A DNA stretch of 39,940 nt from a virus, in the IMG/VR virus record IMGVR_UViG_3300043395_002914, positions 1 to 39,940 of that record. One strand, given 5' to 3'. Below the pieces are notes generated by a model that saw nothing but the letters and a program-made list of their open reading frames with translations, did no database searches and was not told the origin of the DNA. Within the stretch, counting starts at the first letter, position 1; each line of letters begins with the position of its first letter. Made by a program: the position numbers and the translations under genes. Below are positions 23,125 through 30,668 of this stretch, one piece after another.

Positions 23125-24102
23125 CTATCCGCGCGGGCCTACGAGGCCGGTGCCAAGCAGCACGTCGGCGACACTGCGCCGGTCACCGCCGCTTGCGCGG
23201 AGAAGGTCGAGAGCTTTGGCCGCGTCGAGATGCCCGGCCGGCGCGCCGCCGGTCGCTGCGGGCTTTGGCACGGCAGGCGGACGCGGTGTAGTGCGGGCGG
23301 TCGGACTCACCGCGGGCGGCGTTACCCTGCGCGTGCGTGCGCGGAATCCTGCAATCATGTCCGCAATGGCCATCGGCCCGGCGGGAAGCTCGGCAATCGC
23401 TGGCAGCGCCTTGCTGAATTTTGCGTAAAGCGCGCCGTCCTCGGTTTCCGGTTTCGCGATCCACGGATACGCCTTCACCGCGTCCGCCTCTACAGCCTTG
23501 CGCTGCTCTGCGGCCGTGGCGCGCTGTTGAAGCGCGGCGTGTTGTGCGGGAATCGCTTTGCGAAGCTCGTTATCGAAACGGGCAAATTGCTGCCGCACCT
23601 GCTCCGACGTAAATTCGATGGTGTTGCCGTCATCGCCCTGCACGCTTGCGCCATCCCAATTCTGCAACGCCCAATCGCGCATCCGCTCGCAATAGTCCTC
23701 ATGCGCCGCGAGCTGTTCGGGCGTGGTCGCCTCGCTCGCGGATTTCAGGAACGTCGATGCAGGCTTTGCGGGCTCGGGCTCGGGTTTAGCCTGCTGGCCT
23801 TCCAACTCTGCGACGCGGGCGCGGAGTTTTTCAAGTTCGCTGCTCTCCGGTGCCGGGTCGGGTTGCGGTTCGGGGTCTGCGCCCGGTGCCGGCGGTTCAT
23901 CGCCCGCCTCGGGTGCATCGGGTGCCTGCTCCGGGGCATCGTGCGCGCCAATCAATCCGGCAATCGCATCGATGGAATCACTGCCGCCGCCGCCGGGTGC
24001 GTCGTTATCGAGCGACGGTGCCGGGTCGCCCGTGGGTGCGTGTGCGGGCTCGGGTGAGTTGCGGCGGATGATGTGCTTTCGGACGAAGTGATTGAGTTTC
24101 AT
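23125..24102 (-). CDS. capsid scaffolding protein
   Basis: The protein has 325 residues from ATG 24102 (MKLNHFVRKHIIRR). The start 33 bases upstream would read through a hairpin. It has a basic N-terminus, a long acidic Pro/Asp/Glu-rich region (APDAPEAGDEPPAPGADPEP), a coiled coil (ELEKLRARVAELEGQQ) and a helical C-terminus. This composition, with its place just before the capsid gene, is typical of scaffolds that guide shell assembly and then leave. A perfect 7-bp hairpin (24103-24122) abuts the start codon. Confidence 0.72.
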   Translation of the reverse strand: MKLNHFVRKHIIRRNSPEPAHAPTGDPAPSLDNDAPGGGGSDSIDAIAGLIGAHDAPEQAPDAPEAGDEPPAPGADPEPQPDPAPESSELEKLRARVAELEGQQAKPEPEPAKPASTFLKSASEATTPEQLAAHEDYCERMRDWALQNWDGASVQGDDGNTIEFTSEQVRQQFARFDNELRKAIPAQHAALQQRATAAEQRKAVEADAVKAYPWIAKPETEDGALYAKFSKALPAIAELPAGPMAIADMIAGFRARTRRVTPPAVSPTARTTPRPPAVPKPAATGGAPAGHLDAAKALDLLRASGGDRRSVADVLLGTGLVGPRG

Positions 24103-24122
24103 GCGGACGTGCTTTCGTCCGC
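24103..24122 (-). promoter_or_regulatory. hairpin touching the scaffold start codon
   Basis: GCGGACG (24103-24109) pairs with CGTCCGC (24116-24122) over a six-base loop. Its last base directly precedes the scaffold ATG. A ribosome must open it or start right after it. It may tune scaffold level or be a protein-binding operator. Confidence 0.5.
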
Positions 24123-24160
24123 GTATGCGCCTCAAAAATCATTCCGCCAAACATCGCCGC

Positions 24161-24210
24161 CGGAAGTGCAGGGAAATGCAGGCTAATGCCGGGAAGTGCT
24201 GGCAAATGCG
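24161..24210 (-). repeat. five tandem 10-bp repeats between a small gene and the scaffold gene
   Basis: The plus strand reads CGGAAGTGCA, GGGAAATGCA, GGCTAATGCC, GGGAAGTGCT, GGCAAATGCG in exact 10-bp register. The gap has no gene. Ten-base phasing places each copy on the same DNA face, as for a protein-binding array, though an RNA role is possible. Confidence 0.75.
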
Positions 24211-24212
24211 CT

Positions 24213-24404
24213 TTAATTGCGCGCTTTTATTCTATCGTTTGCCTGTTTTATTCGCCGCAGTGCCTCCATTGCTTTTTGTCGCGGTGTTTTCCAGCAAACC
24301 TGCCATTCAAATATTTTGACTTTGGCTCCAGTTATCAGGTCGGTGAATACGTTTGATGCACCGCCTCCGCAGTCCGGTAGCGCCTTTATTTCAATCGTTG
24401 TCAT
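24213..24404 (-). CDS. small hypothetical protein, 63 aa
   Basis: ATG 24404 overlaps the stop of the membrane protein gene (ATGA). The N-terminal strand half (TTIEIKALPDCGGGASNVF, then TGAKVKIFEWQVCW) is followed by a basic helix (PRQKAMEALRRIKQANDRI). The tandem 10-bp repeats begin three bases after the stop. No family is recognised. Confidence 0.6.
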   Translation of the reverse strand: MTTIEIKALPDCGGGASNVFTDLITGAKVKIFEWQVCWKTPRQKAMEALRRIKQANDRIKARN

Positions 24405-24838
24405 TTCTTAAACTCCCGCCCTTCGGGCTCTGCGTCTTTGAGGCTGAACAGATACGCGCGGAATCGCCTCGTCGCGTCGAGCGCCGCGGCGGCGAATACG
24501 CGCTGGTCGGGCGTCACGTCCTCGCGGCAAACGCCGGCAACGGCATCGGCAAGGAAATGGTCCAGTGCATCCTCAACAAGATGCAGCGTCGGGCCGTCCT
24601 CCGCAATCCACTCCGCGGCGATGGTGCGCAATTCATCCTGGGTGAGCGGTGCGCGCGTCCGCACTAGCACGACGGGTAGCGGCGGTTCTTCGCGGATAAG
24701 ATCGAAAGCGCCGCGAGACTTATCCGCGTCGCGCTCCTCGTCGCGCAGCTTGAAAAACAGGCTGAGAAGCGCGCCGGTGCAGAACGCCGCAAGCAGGATG
24801 AGGATGACGTAAAACGAAACGTGTTGGTCGAAGGTCAT
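24401..24838 (-). CDS. membrane protein between portal and scaffold, 145 aa
   Basis: The start ATG 24838 overlaps the portal stop as ATGA. Residues ~8-29 form one transmembrane helix (SFYVILILLAAFCTGALLSL), followed by a charged cytoplasmic-type domain with helices (DELRTIAAEWIAEDGP, FAAAALDATRRFRAYLF). A membrane anchor inside the head-assembly cluster is unusual. It might anchor assembly to the membrane or act in lysis or exclusion. No family is recognised. Confidence 0.65.
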   Translation of the reverse strand: MTFDQHVSFYVILILLAAFCTGALLSLFFKLRDEERDADKSRGAFDLIREEPPLPVVLVRTRAPLTQDELRTIAAEWIAEDGPTLHLVEDALDHFLADAVAGVCREDVTPDQRVFAAAALDATRRFRAYLFSLKDAEPEGREFKK

Positions 24839-27024
24839 GGCTGTGTGGGTTGAGCTTTGTTCCACTCCAGCGGCTTCACTCCACGCAGTCCGGTGCCCTG
24901 GTTCTGCTGCTGCTGCATTCCAAACTCCAGGTGTTTCACAAACCGCTGGAACAGCATCGCGCTATCCGGCTGATTTTTGAGGCGCTCGGCGTTGGCCGGG
25001 TTTGCGAGGATTTCGTTAAGCGTGTCGAGCTGGAGCGTGTAATCGTCATTCCCGACCGGCGGCATGTCGGGCTCAATGCCGGCGAGGATGTTGGTCCATG
25101 CGGTCTTGACCCGTGCGCGCTGTGCCTCGGCGGCCTGTTCGGGCGGTTGGATGAGTCCGCGGGCAAGCTCGGGGTCGAGGATGTTTGCCGCCATTTCGAG
25201 AAAGCGCGGGATGTTGACCGCGCCGGTGCGGTCGCTGGCGATGATGAGTTCCTTGTAAGCCCGGATGCGTGCGACGGCGTTTTCAAAATCAAGGTCCATT
25301 GCGTTGAAGGAAAGGCTCACGGAATACTGGCCGCGGATGTCGTTGCGGCTGACTTTGAAGATGCTGGTGGGATCGTCCGCAATCGCCTGCGCGGTGGTTT
25401 CCGGCAGATACTGCTGGGCCAGTTTCAGCGTGAGCTGAACCAACTCCGCGCATTGCGTGAGAAAGGATGATGCCTTGTCTTTCAACGCGAGCTGCCACAG
25501 CGGCGCGGGCACGGTGTCCGATACGCGCGCAAAATAGCCGTCCACTTCGCGCTCGGTGTATTGGGTCACGAGTGTATTGTCGGTCGGGTTCTGCGGAATC
25601 GGCAGCCAGCGGAGATTCTCGCCTTTCTTCTCGGAGAGCTGCACGGCCGGGCCAAGCTCCAGCGCCGTCTTTGCCAGCGCGCCGGTGCGCACGATGGGCG
25701 GCAGATTCGTCACGTCGTTGCGGTTCATGCGGCCGTCCCGCGTGTGTTTCAGCTCATCCTGCCAATGCTTGCCGACTTCGGAAATCGACCGGCTTTCCAC
25801 GATGGCGTGTTCGTTCGTCTCGCGCTGGAATTGCACAAACGGGAACATCCCGGAATCGTCGGGAATGATGTCGTGAAAAGCGTATTGGTCTTCGCCGGCT
25901 TCGTTCTCCGGGCGCATCGGGCAAAACACGGTGAGATACATGACGGGAAGCTGGTGCTCCTCGTGCGTGCCGAGTGTGTAAAACCAAACGACTTCGATCA
26001 AATGCTGCTTCTCGGTCGGGTTGTTCCACGCCGGCCGGTGCGGTCCTTTGCCCGCTTTGTCGAGCAACGTTGCGCGGCTGCCGTCGTCGAACGATTGCCC
26101 GCGGCCGTGCTCGCAAACATCCTCCACCCATTTCTCATCCCATCCATTTGCAAGCGCCGTCTCGCGCACCTGCGCCTCGGTGAGCCACATGCGGCGCGCA
26201 ATCCATCGCGAATCCTGCACCGTCTCCATGGTCGCAGGAAAGAAAACATCCACCCACGGACGCAACGCACGCCAGCGCGGGAGCGAGGAAACAACCTCCA
26301 CGTCGGGCACCTCCGTCTCGCCGTTCTCGCGCAGCTCGCGGAGGATGCGGCCGGCGGCGGGCTTTTTGAGAATCGGCGAAAGCCCAAGCAGCAACTGCAC
26401 CGCCTGCTCGTCGCGGGTCGGGTCCATGAGGATGTCCATAAACTCCAGCGGTGCCATGTCGCCCGCTTCGCCGGCGGCTTTGGCTGCGGCGAGCATTCCG
26501 GCAAACACAAGTTTCCGCGAAGTGAGCCGGGGCTTTTCCTCCCACCATGCGCCCATGATGGAATAACCATACTGCTCCTGCCAGCGCGCCGCGATTTGAA
26601 GCTGACGCCGCGCCATGCCTTTCAGGTGGTTTTGGAAAAGCCAGCGTAGCAGCGTGGTCACGGTCTTTGCATTCGCCGTGTCCTTCATCGGGTTGAGTGC
26701 GGACGCCCGTAATTGCGCTGCGTCCCATGTGGCCATCATGATGCGCACCTGCTCCTGGATAAGTCCATCCACCATGAAATGCCGCGTGTCCCATGCGCCC
26801 TCCCATGGCCACGCGCGGCCTTTGCCTTTCAGCTCATCCCATGCGCGGCCGTCGTCGCTTTGTCCCGGCCAGAGCGCGTTGGCGGTGTCGTAATCGCGCA
26901 CCTGTTGCGCACGGTAAACGAGCGCGTCATTCAGCGCGTCGGTGAGTTCTTTGGTGAGGTCTGCGGGACAGACTTCTTTTCCGAGCATGGTTTGCTCGCG
27001 GGCTTCGTCTTCGGTGTGTGTCAT
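24835..27024 (-). CDS. portal protein
   Basis: The protein has 729 residues from ATG 27024, which overlaps the upstream stop (ATGA). The longer in-frame extension to 27249 is rejected because it overlaps a coupled gene. The portal is the dodecameric ring through which DNA enters and leaves the head. Support comes from size, position between terminase and scaffold, and the early WPWEGAWDTR segment (~71-80). That segment resembles the YPWPGAsD signature of podovirus portals. A long helical middle, a beta-rich wing and a Gln-rich C-terminus (GMQQQQNQGTG) follow. Confidence is high for role, moderate for subfamily. Confidence 0.8.
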   Translation of the reverse strand: MTHTEDEAREQTMLGKEVCPADLTKELTDALNDALVYRAQQVRDYDTANALWPGQSDDGRAWDELKGKGRAWPWEGAWDTRHFMVDGLIQEQVRIMMATWDAAQLRASALNPMKDTANAKTVTTLLRWLFQNHLKGMARRQLQIAARWQEQYGYSIMGAWWEEKPRLTSRKLVFAGMLAAAKAAGEAGDMAPLEFMDILMDPTRDEQAVQLLLGLSPILKKPAAGRILRELRENGETEVPDVEVVSSLPRWRALRPWVDVFFPATMETVQDSRWIARRMWLTEAQVRETALANGWDEKWVEDVCEHGRGQSFDDGSRATLLDKAGKGPHRPAWNNPTEKQHLIEVVWFYTLGTHEEHQLPVMYLTVFCPMRPENEAGEDQYAFHDIIPDDSGMFPFVQFQRETNEHAIVESRSISEVGKHWQDELKHTRDGRMNRNDVTNLPPIVRTGALAKTALELGPAVQLSEKKGENLRWLPIPQNPTDNTLVTQYTEREVDGYFARVSDTVPAPLWQLALKDKASSFLTQCAELVQLTLKLAQQYLPETTAQAIADDPTSIFKVSRNDIRGQYSVSLSFNAMDLDFENAVARIRAYKELIIASDRTGAVNIPRFLEMAANILDPELARGLIQPPEQAAEAQRARVKTAWTNILAGIEPDMPPVGNDDYTLQLDTLNEILANPANAERLKNQPDSAMLFQRFVKHLEFGMQQQQNQGTGLRGVKPLEWNKAQPTQP

Positions 27025-27290
27025 TGCGGCAGGTCGATGTTGAGTTTCTCCGCGATGGTTCTTGTGCGATACCACGCGCGGCCTTTTATCAGCTCCGGTT
27101 TTCTCGCCGGATTTGGACGCTGCTTTGACGCTTTTTTCGAGCCGGCCTTGCGCCGCGCGTGCTCGTAATACTCGCGCGGAATGGTGCCGGTGGAGATTAA
27201 GGCATCGATGGCGGATTGAGTCAAGCCAGCGCCCGTGAGCCACTCGCAAAGCTGCGCGTATCGAATGAGAATGCCGAGTCGTTTGGTCAT
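27021..27290 (-). CDS. small basic protein upstream of the portal, 89 aa
   Basis: The N-terminal helices (RLGILIRYAQLCEWLTGAGL, SAIDALISTGTIPREYYEHA) are followed by a Lys/Arg-rich stretch (RRKAGSKKASKQRPNPARKP) and a second basic motif. It may bind DNA. Its place between terminase and portal would suit a packaging accessory or an out-of-order small terminase, but I cannot assign it. Confidence 0.6.
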   Translation of the reverse strand: MTKRLGILIRYAQLCEWLTGAGLTQSAIDALISTGTIPREYYEHARRKAGSKKASKQRPNPARKPELIKGRAWYRTRTIAEKLNIDLPQ

Positions 27291-27303
27291 AGGAGTGTGG
27301 TTT

Positions 27304-27552
27304 TCATAAATCTAAAATCGGAGTGCAGTCCGGGCGTGCGCACAGCTCTGCGATGGATGGCGGGAAAAGCTGGCGCTTGCCGGCCGCCGTCAAAATCCGG
27401 TCCACGTCCGCGCTGGCAATTTCGTAGAGGTCCACGCAAAGGTCGCTGCACCAGCCGCGCGTGATGAGCCATTGCCACGTTTGCCGCGGTGTCATTCCGC
27501 GCCAGTGGCCTAGTGTCTCCAGCGGATGCCAGTTTTTGCGTTTCCTGCTCAT
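27304..27552 (-). CDS. hypothetical protein after terminase, 82 aa
   Basis: ATG 27552 overlaps the terminase stop as ATGA, which fixes the start; a longer in-frame version is rejected. It has a Trp-rich N-terminal half (NWHPLETLGHWRGMTPRQTW) and a helical C-terminus with CARPDC. No family is recognised. Confidence 0.65.
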   Translation of the reverse strand: MSRKRKNWHPLETLGHWRGMTPRQTWQWLITRGWCSDLCVDLYEIASADVDRILTAAGKRQLFPPSIAELCARPDCTPILDL

Positions 27553-29312
27553 TTGGTAAATCCCCGCCCACGGTGAAATGCCGGCGCTGTGCTGTCGTGA
27601 AAAGTCGGCTCGCCGACGAAGTAATAACGCGCGCAGTCGAGCGGGTCTTTGCATGCTTCGTCCACCTTACTGCGCTGCCGCCAGTTGAGCGCGGAGAACG
27701 TGGTTTGCTCGCATTCCTCGGCGACATACCAAAGCGGCTCGTTCAACAGCGGCGCGATGGGTTTTGTTTGATCGTAGCTGAGATATTTCGAGTTCATTAC
27801 CTCCAGCCCGACGTCGATGCTCACGCCGCTTGCGACGGTAAATTCCATCGCCGGCCCGATGATGTTTCCCTCTGCGTCTGTCTGTTCCTCGGCAAACAAG
27901 TCCTGGAGCGTCTCGGCATCGTCCTCGTCCTCGGTCTGCCGTTTGGCCACGGCCGCGCGCGGGTCCATGATGCGCTCATAAATCTCCTCGTGGTTTGGTC
28001 CCGGCACCCATGCCGTGCCGTTCCATTGCCAGCCCTCGGCTTCCAGAATGAGCTTTTTTTGATCAATCACGGAAAGCCCGATTTTCATTTGCGCCGGCCC
28101 TGGGTCGCCGTTCCATTTGTTTTCGTTGCCACTCCGAACGGCCCATTCGCCAAAGCGCCCGCGGTCGGGCCATTCGCGATAGGTGCAATGCCGTCCGTTC
28201 TCGTCGCACGCCATCCACGCCATAAACGGGTTTCGCGCAGCGGCCGGGTCGTAGATCATGCGGCGCGTGCTCTTTTTGGTGAGGATGCCCATGCTTTCGA
28301 GCTTCGCGCGCGGTACGATGTTGGCCGCGCCAAACTTCGGCAGCGCCTTCCCGGTGACGTTCCGGGCGTAGCCATACATACGTTTTTCAATGGTCGGAAT
28401 ATCCCATTTCTTATCGTGCATGAGCTTGGTCAGCTCCGCGCCTGCACCAAGCGGGTTGTCCTCGCTCCAGAAATAAAGGATGTTCAGCCCCGGCTGAACG
28501 CCCTTTTGCCTCCGCGGCATGTGGCCGGTCGGCCAGTCCTGGTGCTCGGACGCCCGATAGTCGTCGGGAAGGTGAATTGCTCTTTCGCTTTCCAATGTCT
28601 GCGCGCCGTTCAAGACCTGCGCGATGCCGGGCGTGATGCCGTCGAGCGGCGTGTAATCCCAAATCGTCGTGAGCGTCTGGCCGGCTCCGGGGAGACGATA
28701 GGCCAGCGTTTCCATGAGCGAGAGCGGGAATTTTTCCGACGCGACAATCAGCGTGTATCCCGCACCTTCAAAGCGCCGGTGGTCCTGCATGTAGTTGCCA
28801 AACTTGACACGCGAGCCATTGCCCAAAATGACGGTGCCATTGGCAAACCCGGTGCGCGGGTGATAGCTCATATTCGTATCGCCCCTCTTTGCGCGCTTGC
28901 CGATGTCCGGCTTCCATTCCAGCGGCAGATAGTGCGCGAAAATGGATTGATGAACATCGATGCTCTGTCCCTCGTCGTTGTGCAGAAACAGCACGTTTGC
29001 CTTTGGATTCTTTACGCAATGGCGCATCGCGGCCCAACAGGTGAACCATGTTTTCGTAGAGCGGTTCGCGCCGAAGATGACGAGGAAACTTGATAACCAA
29101 AGCAGCTCCTCCGCTTCCTTCCATTTCGGCGGCGCATAGCCGTAGTTGAACGCGTCGCTCTCCCGTTTCGCGATGAGTTCCTTCCGCTTTTTTTCAATCT
29201 CCCGCAGCACTTGCGGCGCGCGGCTTCCCTCCTTTGCCACAATCGCGCGGATTTGGTCCGGCGTCGGGACTGCAACAACAGGGTCGGGCGTGAATGGGAA
29301 GTTTACCGTCAT
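27549..29312 (-). CDS. terL: terminase large subunit
   Basis: The protein has 587 residues from ATG 29312 (MTVNFPFTPDP), which overlaps the upstream stop as ATGA. The ATPase part has a Walker A GANRSTKT with K87, where the usual GANRSGKT Gly is Thr. A candidate Walker B lies in YTLIVASEKF, with Ser-Glu instead of Asp-Glu. The nuclease part begins near RMIYDPAAARNPFMAWMACD, whose Asp residues are likely metal ligands. It pumps and cuts DNA at the portal. No recognisable small terminase lies beside it. Confidence 0.82.
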   Translation of the reverse strand: MTVNFPFTPDPVVAVPTPDQIRAIVAKEGSRAPQVLREIEKKRKELIAKRESDAFNYGYAPPKWKEAEELLWLSSFLVIFGANRSTKTWFTCWAAMRHCVKNPKANVLFLHNDEGQSIDVHQSIFAHYLPLEWKPDIGKRAKRGDTNMSYHPRTGFANGTVILGNGSRVKFGNYMQDHRRFEGAGYTLIVASEKFPLSLMETLAYRLPGAGQTLTTIWDYTPLDGITPGIAQVLNGAQTLESERAIHLPDDYRASEHQDWPTGHMPRRQKGVQPGLNILYFWSEDNPLGAGAELTKLMHDKKWDIPTIEKRMYGYARNVTGKALPKFGAANIVPRAKLESMGILTKKSTRRMIYDPAAARNPFMAWMACDENGRHCTYREWPDRGRFGEWAVRSGNENKWNGDPGPAQMKIGLSVIDQKKLILEAEGWQWNGTAWVPGPNHEEIYERIMDPRAAVAKRQTEDEDDAETLQDLFAEEQTDAEGNIIGPAMEFTVASGVSIDVGLEVMNSKYLSYDQTKPIAPLLNEPLWYVAEECEQTTFSALNWRQRSKVDEACKDPLDCARYYFVGEPTFHDSTAPAFHRGRGFTK

Positions 29313-29710
29313 ACGCAAATCATGGGCGGCATCGGGAAGCTGACGGACGGGTGACGCCATAGGTGCAGAACGTGCGGGTGGGTGTTCACGTACTCGCTCG
29401 CGGCGGGGTGGTATTGAACAACGCACTCGTCGGCGCTCCAGAACAGCGATTTGAGCGTGCACATTTCATCCCATGTCGGCGTGCGCTGTTTTTCGTTTGG
29501 CTTGCCTAGATGAAGGCGTGCGTGCGCGCTGACGTGATCCCATTCGCCGGCGATGCCGTCGCCGTCGTGGCTTTTTGTGGCGATAACGCACAGCGTCACA
29601 GGCACGCCATGCAGCGGAATCATGAACTGGCCGAACTTGTCGCCAGTGTCGCTCTGCATCGAACCTGAGCGCACGCGGTATTTTTCAATATGGCTCCAGT
29701 CCTCTCTCAT
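29309..29710 (-). CDS. DUF7694-like phage protein
   Basis: The protein has 133 residues. ATG 29710 overlaps the HTH gene stop (ATGA), so a 357-codon open frame extending further right is a shadow. Conserved-looking segments are GQFMIPLHGVPVTLCVIA, EWDHVSAHARLHL, PTWDEMCTLKSLFW, ECVVQYHPAASEYVN and LHLWRHP. The EWEHVS...P.W.EM...HP..Y.N...LHLWR pattern is one I associate with the DUF7694 phage family of unknown function. Its place before terminase is noted, but it looks enzymatic rather than like a small terminase. Confidence 0.7.
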   Translation of the reverse strand: MREDWSHIEKYRVRSGSMQSDTGDKFGQFMIPLHGVPVTLCVIATKSHDGDGIAGEWDHVSAHARLHLGKPNEKQRTPTWDEMCTLKSLFWSADECVVQYHPAASEYVNTHPHVLHLWRHPSVSFPMPPMICV

Positions 29711-30483
29711 TTTTCGCACGCCTCCGCGATTTTCCCGGCCAGTTGTGAAAGCTCGCGGAATAGATCCGCCAGGGCGCGAGTCGCCGGCGGATGTTGCGCC
29801 GGGGCAGGCGGCGCGGCCGGGGTTCCCGGACGGCTGCGAAACGCCTCCGGTTTTTCCGTCCATAGTTTGTCCCCCTGGCCGGTCAAAAGCCATTCCTCGC
29901 GGATGCCCATCGTGTCGTGGAGCTTTTTGAGCACGTGCGGCAGAATGCAGGTGCCGGCGCGGATGGTGTGGTGATAGTCGGACGTGCCGATTCCGGTCAG
30001 CTTTTGCAGCGCGGTGACTGCACCAAACGGCGCGGGAATGCCTATGCCCGGCGCGCCCCATCCCATATCTGCGAGCTGGCGGTTGATGCGGTAATGGATT
30101 TCCGCGTGTTTGGATGCCGGGATTACCGATGTGCGGCAGCCTCGCGGAAGATTGTTCCGTGCGGGCTTCCTGCGGGCTGCCGGCCGCGGCATCGCCCTGG
30201 CTGGCATCGATGCGGCCGCGGCCGGCTTTGGCGGTGCAGGCGGCCGCACTCCGCCGGCGAGCTGCCGAATGATTTCCAGGCGGCCGGCCGGCGGTTTGAT
30301 TGCGGCCGGCGCGGCCGGCTCGGCGGCGGTGTAGGTGCAGGGCTCCGTGACTCCGTTCTTGATCCGGGCATAGCGCCGCCAATAAGCCTCGCGCTTCTGC
30401 TTCGGCTCGCTCTCGGCGAGCGCGTCGTATTCGGCAAGCGCCTGCTCTGCGGAAATCGTCATGTCGAGCGTGATAGTCGTCAT
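29707..30483 (-). CDS. HTH regulator with CI-like C-terminal DNA-binding motif
   Basis: The protein has 258 residues from ATG 30483 (ATGA overlap). The N-terminal half is Ala/Pro-rich with helices (EQALAEYDALAESEPKQKRE). Residues ~140-210 resemble an XRE-type HTH: FGAVTALQKLTGIGTSDYHH, then IRAGTCILPHVLKKLHDTMG and the ending EEWLLTGQGDK. The WLLTGxG ending is common in CI-type repressors. A regulator heading the packaging genes may control late transcription or bind packaging DNA. There is no S24 domain. The role as small terminase is an open alternative. Confidence 0.6.
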   Translation of the reverse strand: MTTITLDMTISAEQALAEYDALAESEPKQKREAYWRRYARIKNGVTEPCTYTAAEPAAPAAIKPPAGRLEIIRQLAGGVRPPAPPKPAAAASMPARAMPRPAARRKPARNNLPRGCRTSVIPASKHAEIHYRINRQLADMGWGAPGIGIPAPFGAVTALQKLTGIGTSDYHHTIRAGTCILPHVLKKLHDTMGIREEWLLTGQGDKLWTEKPEAFRSRPGTPAAPPAPAQHPPATRALADLFRELSQLAGKIAEACEK

Positions 30484-30668
30484 ATCTCCGGTAGTTCGTT
30501 CACTTGTTGATCCGTCATTTCGCGCAGTTCGATAGTGATGCGCTCGCCGGCGCGGCCGCGCTCGTTGGCGTAGGTTTGCAGCGTTTCCCAAAGGTCATCC
30601 TTGTTCGCGCAAACGCACCAGGTTTGCCCGTCTGCCGCCTTTGGCTCCACTACCAGGCGCAAGCTCAT
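30480..30668 (-). CDS. hypothetical protein, 62 aa
   Basis: A short protein coupled on both sides by ATGA overlaps. It has strand-helix-strand form (LRLVVEPKAADGQTWCVCAN, DDLWETLQTYANERGRAGER, then ITIELREMTDQQVNELPEI). No family is recognised. Confidence 0.65.
   Translation of the reverse strand: MSLRLVVEPKAADGQTWCVCANKDDLWETLQTYANERGRAGERITIELREMTDQQVNELPEI

Noticed and set aside
27489-29093. 534-codon plus-strand ORF opposite terminase
   Set aside because: It lies antisense to a terminase with identifiable motifs and shows shadow composition.
29309-30382. 357-codon minus ORF or programmed frameshift joining the HTH gene to the DUF7694 gene
   Set aside because: The extra N-terminal part is low complexity and lies out of frame within the HTH gene. 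The ATGA overlap at 29710 gives a normal start, and no slippery site is evident.
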